NCBI GenBank assembly: GCA_050184225.1
Contig: JBFXAN010000143.1
Span: 1 to 16,978 of the forward strand
Source of the DNA: JBFXAN01 sp050184225
Lineage (GTDB): Bacteria > Chloroflexota > Dehalococcoidia > CAUJGQ01
Length of the DNA stretch: 16,978 bases
Direction of reading: 5' to 3'
The position numbers and the translations under genes were made by a program. Below are positions 13,473 through 16,978 of this stretch, one piece after another. Numbering within the stretch: the first letter of the stretch is position 1; every line of letters starts with the position of its first letter. The notes under the pieces were generated by a model that searched no databases, was not told the origin of the DNA, and saw only the letters and a program-made list of their open reading frames with translations.

Positions 13473-14540
13473 TCAGATGCCATCGTCCGGCGGCGTCTCC
13501 GGCGGTAGGTCCGGACCCGGCGGCGGCAACGGCAGCGCCCCGATCACCTCGAAGGACTTGAGCCAGTACTCGCCGGCCGCGTCGGCAGAGAGCGTCCAGC
13601 GCAGCGTGTTCTCGCCGCGGCGCAGATAGCCAACAAGGCTGACCATGGTCAAGGCCCAGGCGTCGCCCGGCCCCAAGCCGGCGCCAACCGGCGTGCGCTC
13701 GCCGACGAGCTCGCCGTTGAGCGTGATCTGCACGGGCGTCGCACCGTTCTCCGGGTCGCCGCCGTTGGGGGTCTGATGGAGGATGAAGAGCGTCCAGAGG
13801 TCCTCCTCGCTCGGCTCGGCGTCGAGCGTGAAGGTCGCCTCCAGCGTGCTCTGGCCTGGAGTGAGCAACTGCACGTGACAGCCGCCCGGCAGGTTCCAGC
13901 GCGCGCCGTCGACGATCACCGTCCCCTGGCCGCGTGTGTCGCGCTCGCTGCAGTCGCTGAAGTCCCAGGCGAATGCCTTCGGGTGTCCGGGCAGCGCCGC
14001 CCCGGCGGGTGCGTCGGGCAGGGATGGTGTCGCCGCGCAGCGGGTGGGGCCGGTGCCCGACCAGCCCATCCCCGTGCTGGCGCCAACGGCCGTTGCCATG
14101 CCGCTTACCCGTCCCTCCGAGACCGCGCCGGCGTAGCGCCCCTGCACCGGCCCGTTGCGGCCGGACCAGGTTACCACCACGTCGAGCTGGTCACCGCCGA
14201 TCGTGCCCGTCACGGTCCCGGTGGGGCTGGTGTAGCCGGCAGCGGTCTGCTCGGCGGCGGTCAGCGTTGCCGTTCCGGTGATTGTGGTACCGCTCTGCTG
14301 GAAGGTGAAGCTGGGGCGGTAGCGGCCATCGGCGTGGGCGGTGCTCCAGACGCCGCTCACGTCCCACTGTGCGCAGGCGGCCGCGCCCGCCGGCGTCGCC
14401 CCCGATGCGGGCCGCCCTCCGAGGACGAGGGCGACGAGCGCACCGGCCGCCAGCAGTGTGACCGCCGCAAGCAGCAGCGGTGACCGTCGCAGCCGGATCA
14501 TATGCCGCTGTACGAGGCGAGTTGGTCGTGATGCCGTCAT
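13473..14540 (-). CDS. Membrane-anchored or secreted two-domain beta protein
   Basis: 355 residues. The ATG at 14540 has GGAGG seven bases upstream. After a basic N-terminus, one hydrophobic segment (about 21-42) acts as anchor or signal. Domain 1 (about 56-168) begins CAQWDVSGVW and has FTFQQSGTTITGTATLT...GTVTGTIGGDQL...WSGRNGPVQGRYAG, a repeated Gly/Thr beta pattern of the lipocalin-like or beta-barrel kind. It is bounded by Cys56 and Cys168. Domain 2 (about 185-334) looks like a jelly-roll carbohydrate-binding-type fold, with WTLFILHQ, VQITLNGELVGE and GENTLRWTL typical of such beta sandwiches. The C-terminus is a Pro-rich acidic tail. No enzyme motif is seen. It heads the two-gene operon behind a good promoter. 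The function is unknown. Confidence 0.8.
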   Translation of the reverse strand: MTASRPTRLVQRHMIRLRRSPLLLAAVTLLAAGALVALVLGGRPASGATPAGAAACAQWDVSGVWSTAHADGRYRPSFTFQQSGTTITGTATLTAAEQTAAGYTSPTGTVTGTIGGDQLDVVVTWSGRNGPVQGRYAGAVSEGRVSGMATAVGASTGMGWSGTGPTRCAATPSLPDAPAGAALPGHPKAFAWDFSDCSERDTRGQGTVIVDGARWNLPGGCHVQLLTPGQSTLEATFTLDAEPSEEDLWTLFILHQTPNGGDPENGATPVQITLNGELVGERTPVGAGLGPGDAWALTMVSLVGYLRRGENTLRWTLSADAAGEYWLKSFEVIGALPLPPPGPDLPPETPPDDGI

Positions 14541-14635
14541 CGCGGCGCCTCCAGTCGGAAACGACGCTCCCCCGCCGGCGTGCCCTGCCAGAGGACCGTC
14601 GCCGCGACCGCCGCATCACTCAAGTCAGCAAGCAT
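14537..14635 (-). CDS. Possible 32-residue leader peptide
   Basis: An ATG at 14635 opens 32 codons (MLADLSDAAVAATVLWQG..., ending LEAPR) whose TGA overlaps the ATG of the 14540 gene as ATGA. The ribosome site of the main gene therefore lies inside this mini-ORF. A second mini-ORF of 11 codons (14673-14638) ends two bases before it. The only GGAGG is 13 nt upstream of 14635, far from ideal. It may be a translational coupler, or chance. Confidence 0.3.
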   Translation of the reverse strand: MLADLSDAAVAATVLWQGTPAGERRFRLEAPR

Positions 14636-14704
14636 CGCTATGGCAGGGCCTCCGCGCGTGCCTCGTCAGGCATCGTCTATCGATATGAGACAGTCGTGCA
14701 GCGG

Positions 14705-14733
14705 ATACTACGACGCCCGTGAATACGTGTCAA
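14705..14733 (-). promoter_or_regulatory. Sigma70-type promoter of the secreted operon
   Basis: Minus strand: perfect -35 TTGACA (14733-14728), 17-nt spacer, -10 TAGTAT (14710-14705, 5 of 6). This is the closest consensus match I found in the window. The expected transcription start is near 14698, leaving a leader of about 160 nt before the ATG at 14540. Confidence 0.65.
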
Positions 14734-14741
14734 CGACATAG

Positions 14742-14756
14742 TACACACAGTGTGTA
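14742..14756. promoter_or_regulatory. Palindromic operator candidate
   Basis: TACACAC-A-GTGTGTA, two perfect 7-bp arms around one base, lies eight bases upstream of the -35 hexamer. GTGT-AG-ACAC follows at 14771-14780, 15 bases further upstream. The size and position fit a dimeric activator or repressor site; no regulator is identified. Confidence 0.42.
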
Positions 14757-14790
14757 GCGTCGCGGGTATAGTGTAGACACGCCACATTGC

Positions 14791-14802
14791 CGTCCCGGGA
14801 CG
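14791..14802. repeat. 12-bp perfect palindrome
   Basis: CGTCCCGGGACG is self-complementary without a spacer. It lies between the sodX stop and the operator region and could be part of the same control region or chance GC-rich symmetry. Confidence 0.3.
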
Positions 14803-14892
14803 AGCCAATCGAGGATACCCTCTACAACTTGGCATACTGGTGTAGCTGTCGCAGCAGCAGACGATTCTGGGCGGGTCGGGTGCTTAGCGGAA

Positions 14893-15354
14893 TCATGGAA
14901 TTGTGCCGCGCCGGTGGTCCGGCCAGTAGCGATAGAGCACGCGGCCGCTGATCGCCGTTGCCGGGAGCGGTCCGAAGTGCCGGCTGTCGGTGCTTGCCGG
15001 CGGGTTGTCACCCAGCAGAACGTATGTGGTGGGACCGCGGTCGGTGTTGATCGTCGCGATCCGCTTGACTACTTCGAGCTCGGGCGATCCAGGCGAGCGG
15101 GCGATGACCATAACACCCGGACCTAGCCGCAGGAATGGGGCAGGAGCATGGAGCACCAGCAGGCGGTCACCGGCGCCGAGCGACGGCTCCATGCTTGTGC
15201 CGGCGACGACGAACCGGTTCAGCCGCAGGTGAAGAAGGCGACACACAGCAGCAATGCTGAGCAACAATGCGGCCAGATATACCGCCCATGATGCTCTACT
15301 CCCGGCGTTCCTTGCGGTGAGCCGGTGGTTCTTCCACAATTGTCTCAGTTGCAT
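14893..15354 (-). CDS. sodX: Nickel superoxide dismutase maturation protease (S26 family)
   Basis: 153-residue signal-peptidase-like serine protease that removes the NiSOD pro-sequence so the N-terminal His can bind nickel. There is one membrane helix (about 22-42), then VAGTSMEPSLGAGDRLLVL with nucleophile Ser54, EVVKRIATI with general base Lys97, and LLGDNPPASTDSRHFGPL (113-130), the S26 box. The Ser-Lys dyad is intact. The ATG at 15354 is chosen because the frame upstream runs antisense to sodN, and AGG lies about 11 bases before this ATG. It is divergent from sodN across 63 bp, the standard partner context, which is why I call SodX rather than general signal peptidase I. Its small size also fits the dedicated protease. 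Confidence 0.9.
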   Translation of the reverse strand: MQLRQLWKNHRLTARNAGSRASWAVYLAALLLSIAAVCRLLHLRLNRFVVAGTSMEPSLGAGDRLLVLHAPAPFLRLGPGVMVIARSPGSPELEVVKRIATINTDRGPTTYVLLGDNPPASTDSRHFGPLPATAISGRVLYRYWPDHRRGTIP

Positions 15355-15379
15355 TGATGCGACCTGAATCCGGATCTGA

Positions 15380-15395
15380 CGCGGGAGGTCCCGCG
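15380..15395. promoter_or_regulatory. Palindrome in the sodX-sodN spacer
   Basis: CGCGGGA-GG-TCCCGCG has 7-bp arms and a 2-bp centre. It lies between the divergent starts (15354 and 15418), where a shared operator would be expected. It is unlike the Nur box or the Fur box as I know them. As RNA it would form only a tight hairpin just before the sodN ribosome site. Confidence 0.4.
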
Positions 15396-15417
15396 AATAT
15401 CGTAGCGGAGGTTCTTC

Positions 15418-15918
15418 ATGGCGCTCTGGAATCGTGCCCTGGCCTTGCTTGACCGGATCGATGCCCCGCGGACCGCACACGCCCACTGTGATATTCCCTG
15501 CGGCATCTACGATCCGCGGTCGGCGCAGATTGCGGCACAAACCGTGACCACGCTCACGCAGAAGATGCTTGACCTGGCGCCGCCGGGGGCGGGCGCCTCG
15601 CAGGACGCCCAGGATGCCTATGACAACACGATGACCCGGTACATCGTCGTCAAGGAAGAGCACGCGGAGAAGGTGAAGCACGAGATCCAGATCCTCTGGA
15701 GCGACTACTTCAAGCCGCCGCATGTCGAGAAGTACCCCAACCTGCATGAGGTCTGCTGGAACACGCTCAAGCAGGCATCGACCTGTAAGCAGACCGTGGA
15801 CCTGGAAGGGTCGAAGAAGCTGCAGGACATGGTGGACCAGATCGCGACGTGGTTCTATGAGACGAAGGGCGCGTCTGATGTCGAGCGCCGTGTCAAGGAA
15901 GGCCGCCCACTCGTCTAA
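15418..15918 (+). CDS. sodN: Nickel superoxide dismutase precursor
   Basis: Converts superoxide to oxygen and hydrogen peroxide using nickel bound by the N-terminal hook. In this 166-residue precursor the hook HCDIPCGIY occupies 23-31: His23, Cys24 and Cys28 are the nickel ligands and Tyr31 the conserved tyrosine. The hook works only after cleavage between Ala22 and His23 (site AHA|H), which would leave 144 residues. The 22-residue pro-sequence is longer than the 14 residues of Streptomyces and more like cyanobacterial NiSODs. The remainder is helical, as the homohexamer four-helix bundle requires, with conserved TMTRYIVVKEEHAEKVKHEI and LWSDYF. GGAGG lies six bases before the ATG. The protease sodX is divergent next to it. 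No nickel-responsive regulator is in this window. Confidence 0.97.
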   Translation: MALWNRALALLDRIDAPRTAHAHCDIPCGIYDPRSAQIAAQTVTTLTQKMLDLAPPGAGASQDAQDAYDNTMTRYIVVKEEHAEKVKHEIQILWSDYFKPPHVEKYPNLHEVCWNTLKQASTCKQTVDLEGSKKLQDMVDQIATWFYETKGASDVERRVKEGRPLV

Positions 15919-15982
15919 GGAGCGGGCAGTACCAGGGCGATTGTGCGGATGCCTTTCGTTGGGCCGCCGGCACGCGGTTTCG

Positions 15983-16011
15983 TGGTCAGGCGGTCGGCCG
16001 CGTGGTATACT
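15983..16011 (+). promoter_or_regulatory. Extended -10 promoter of the Fe-S carrier gene
   Basis: TGGTCA (15983-15988, 4 of 6 to -35), 17-nt spacer, TATACT (16006-16011, 5 of 6), with TG-G directly before the -10 as an extended -10. The transcription start would be near 16018, so the carrier gene can be expressed separately from sodN. Confidence 0.6.
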
Positions 16012-16021
16012 CAAGATGAAG

Positions 16022-16054
16022 ACCGGGAGCGGCGGAGCTTTTCTTCGTCCCGGT
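16022..16054 (+). other. Leader hairpin of the Fe-S carrier mRNA
   Basis: ACCGGGA (16022-16028) pairs with TCCCGGT (16048-16054) around a 19-nt loop at the very start of the predicted transcript. The GAGGAGG ribosome site lies just outside it, so the hairpin may affect stability rather than block translation. Confidence 0.4.
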
Positions 16055-16069
16055 TGAGGAGGAACGAGC

Positions 16070-16444
16070 GTGCAGGCGACGGATGTCAATGTCTCAGTAA
16101 CGGAACAGGCAGCGGTCAAGGCGAAGACGCTGCTCGATCAGCGTGGCATGACCGAGGGCGCGCTCCGCGTCTTCGTCGTGGGCGGTGGCTGCTCTGGGTA
16201 TCAGTACGGCATGGCGCTCGCCGCCGGAGCTGAGGAAGGCGACCTCGTAATCGAGCGCAGCGGCGTTAAGGTCGTTGTCGACCTCGACAGCGCGAAGCTC
16301 CTTGATGGCGCCGAGGTGGATTACACCGAGGACATCATGAAGAGTGGCTTCACGATCTTCAACCCCAACGCGGTCAAGAGCTGTGCCTGTGGCTCCAGCT
16401 TCCAGACGGCGGATGGCTCGGGACAAGCGCGCGCCTGCAGCTAG
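16070..16444 (+). CDS. A-type iron-sulfur cluster carrier (HesB/IscA/ErpA family)
   Basis: 124-residue cytoplasmic protein that accepts Fe-S clusters from a scaffold and passes them to target enzymes. The three cluster cysteines are present: Cys41 in VGGGCSGYQYG and Cys105/Cys107 in SCACGSSF. Length and spacing are standard. The short tail after the motif ends with an extra Cys123, outside the known cluster-binding set. GTG start at 16070 with AGGAGG seven bases upstream. It has its own promoter and a downstream hairpin, so it is monocistronic. The paralogue name (erpA, iscA or sufA) cannot be assigned without the organism's other copies. MutY in this window is an Fe-S protein and so a possible client. 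Confidence 0.94.
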   Translation: MQATDVNVSVTEQAAVKAKTLLDQRGMTEGALRVFVVGGGCSGYQYGMALAAGAEEGDLVIERSGVKVVVDLDSAKLLDGAEVDYTEDIMKSGFTIFNPNAVKSCACGSSFQTADGSGQARACS

Positions 16445-16483
16445 TCGCGTGCCGGGTGCTGGTATCTTTCGCAAAACGAAACG

Positions 16484-16513
16484 AAGCGGCGGGTTGTATG
16501 GCCCGCCGCTTTG
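16484..16513 (+). terminator. Hairpin terminator after the Fe-S carrier gene
   Basis: AAGCGGCGGG (16484-16493), 8-nt loop, CCCGCCGCTT (16502-16511): a 10-bp GC-rich stem, extendable by a G-T and a C-G pair. Only TTT lies at its 3' side, so it is weak as an intrinsic terminator but well placed 40 bp after the stop. Confidence 0.6.
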
Positions 16514-16518
16514 CTATG

Positions 16519-16540
16519 GGCCGGCGGTGATCTGCCGGCC
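16519..16540. other. Second hairpin before the EVE gene
   Basis: GGCCGGC (16519-16525) and GCCGGCC (16534-16540) flank an 8-nt loop, only six bases after the terminator hairpin. It may be part of a tandem terminator or a feature upstream of the EVE gene. A CATACT (16550-16555) ten bases after it could be a -10, with no -35. Confidence 0.35.
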
Positions 16541-16585
16541 TCGATCGGGCATACTGGTGTCGGTGGGGTGTGCAAGGAGATCGCC

Positions 16586-16978
16586 ATGGCGCATGAGCCG
16601 AGCCATTACATTGTCGTGACCTCACCGGAGAACTGGACGAAGACGGCGGGTCTGGGCTGGACGCTGCTCGGTCTGAAGAGCACCAAACCGGGACAGGCCG
16701 CCGCGTTCAAGCCCGGCGATACGGTGATCGCCTACGCGACCGGCATCAAGCGATTCATCGCCGCCGTCGAAGTGACGAGCGATATGTTCGTCGACCACAC
16801 GCCGATCTGGGGCAGCCCGAAGAAACCCGGCGAGGATTACCCGAACCGGCTCCACACGAAACCGCTCGTCACCCTCGACCCGGACCAGTACCTCGATGCC
16901 TTCGCGCTGGCGCGCCGCCTCGACTACGCCCAGAAATGGGGCGACCACATCTCCCTCGCCTTCCAGGAGATCGGAAGA
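16586..16978 (+). CDS. EVE-domain protein (partial, runs off window end)
   Basis: 131 codons from the ATG at 16586, with AGGAG six bases upstream, remain open at the window end. The sequence MAHEPSHYIVVTSPENWTK, then KPGDTVIAYATGIKRFIAAVEVTSDMF and KPLVTLDPDQYLDAF, fits the EVE domain. This is a PUA-like fold that binds modified bases in DNA or RNA, and is found alone or as the reader of modification-dependent restriction systems. Here it seems a stand-alone domain of about 140-150 residues, but the C-terminus is not seen, so a fused nuclease cannot be excluded. No restriction or methylase gene is visible to its left. Confidence 0.85.
   Translation, partial: MAHEPSHYIVVTSPENWTKTAGLGWTLLGLKSTKPGQAAAFKPGDTVIAYATGIKRFIAAVEVTSDMFVDHTPIWGSPKKPGEDYPNRLHTKPLVTLDPDQYLDAFALARRLDYAQKWGDHISLAFQEIGR

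Larger units (their letters stand above)
14541..14892. other. Control region between sodX and the secreted operon
   Basis: 352 bp without a full-size gene. From right to left it holds a perfect 12-bp palindrome (14791-14802), GTGTAGACAC (14771-14780), a 15-bp TACACAC-A-GTGTGTA palindrome (14742-14756), a sigma70-type promoter (14705-14733), and a leader of about 160 nt. The leader holds two mini-ORFs and a 9-bp inverted repeat GCCCTGCCA / TGGCAGGGC (14582-14590, 14641-14649). Nothing was recognised in 14803-14892. Confidence 0.55.

Noticed and set aside
12156..13508. Plus-strand open frame of 450 codons opposite the secreted protein
   Set aside because: It is Arg-rich without motifs. The minus-strand frame has a ribosome site, signal peptide, Pro/Thr linker and paired cysteines, so this is a GC-rich shadow.
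15355..15417. Sigma70 promoters for sodX and sodN within their spacer
   Set aside because: -10-like strings (GAATAT, TACGAT) exist but have no -35 at the right spacing, or place the start inside the ribosome site.
15355..16119. N-terminal extension of the sodX frame to 408 codons
   Set aside because: The extension runs antisense through all of sodN, and protease homology begins only after the ATG at 15354.
1..16978. CRISPR array, integrase, transposase or prophage genes
   Set aside because: None seen: no regularly spaced repeats and no transposase or recombinase motifs in any convincing frame. The only repeats are the palindromic elements and heptamers reported.

Overview
The window is a high-GC bacterial chromosome segment. 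Its gene styles suggest a Chloroflexota bacterium, perhaps Thermomicrobia-like. The signs are NiSOD with its own maturation protease, a short MutY without a Nudix domain, lipoproteins with Thr/Pro linkers, and dispersed GC-rich palindromic repeats. The taxonomic guess is inference: there is no rRNA gene or other marker here.

Positions 1-11030 are read entirely on the minus strand. In transcription order they hold: a winged-helix-like regulator; larE (sulfur insertion for the nickel-pincer cofactor); a 31-bp perfect inverted repeat; hyuA; a P-loop-kinase-like protein with a broken Walker A; a small acidic protein overlapping a retropepsin-like aspartic protease; hyuB; a two-helix membrane protein; an M28 metallopeptidase lipoprotein; a double-LysM lipoprotein; a 163-bp MITE-like element; an inositol-monophosphatase-family enzyme; and alr (alanine racemase), cut by the window edge. 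hyuA and hyuB, normally adjacent subunits, are separated here by three other genes. hyuB also carries an in-frame insertion made largely of heptamer repeats.

mutY (11163-12098, plus) diverges from the regulator. It converges on a two-gene minus-strand operon of secreted or membrane-anchored proteins of unknown function (14540 to 12192). That operon has the best sigma70-type promoter in the window, a palindrome next to the -35, and two mini-ORFs in its leader, the second overlapping the first gene as ATGA.

The right end is a redox and metal block. sodX (NiSOD maturation protease, minus) and sodN (nickel superoxide dismutase, plus) diverge from a 63-bp spacer that contains a palindrome. An A-type Fe-S carrier follows with its own promoter and a terminator-like hairpin, then an EVE-domain protein cut by the window end.

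The well-understood parts are alr, larE, mutY, hyuA/hyuB, sodN/sodX and the Fe-S carrier. The least explained are the genes lying between hyuA and hyuB (6664-7470) and the secreted operon with its leader (12192-14760).
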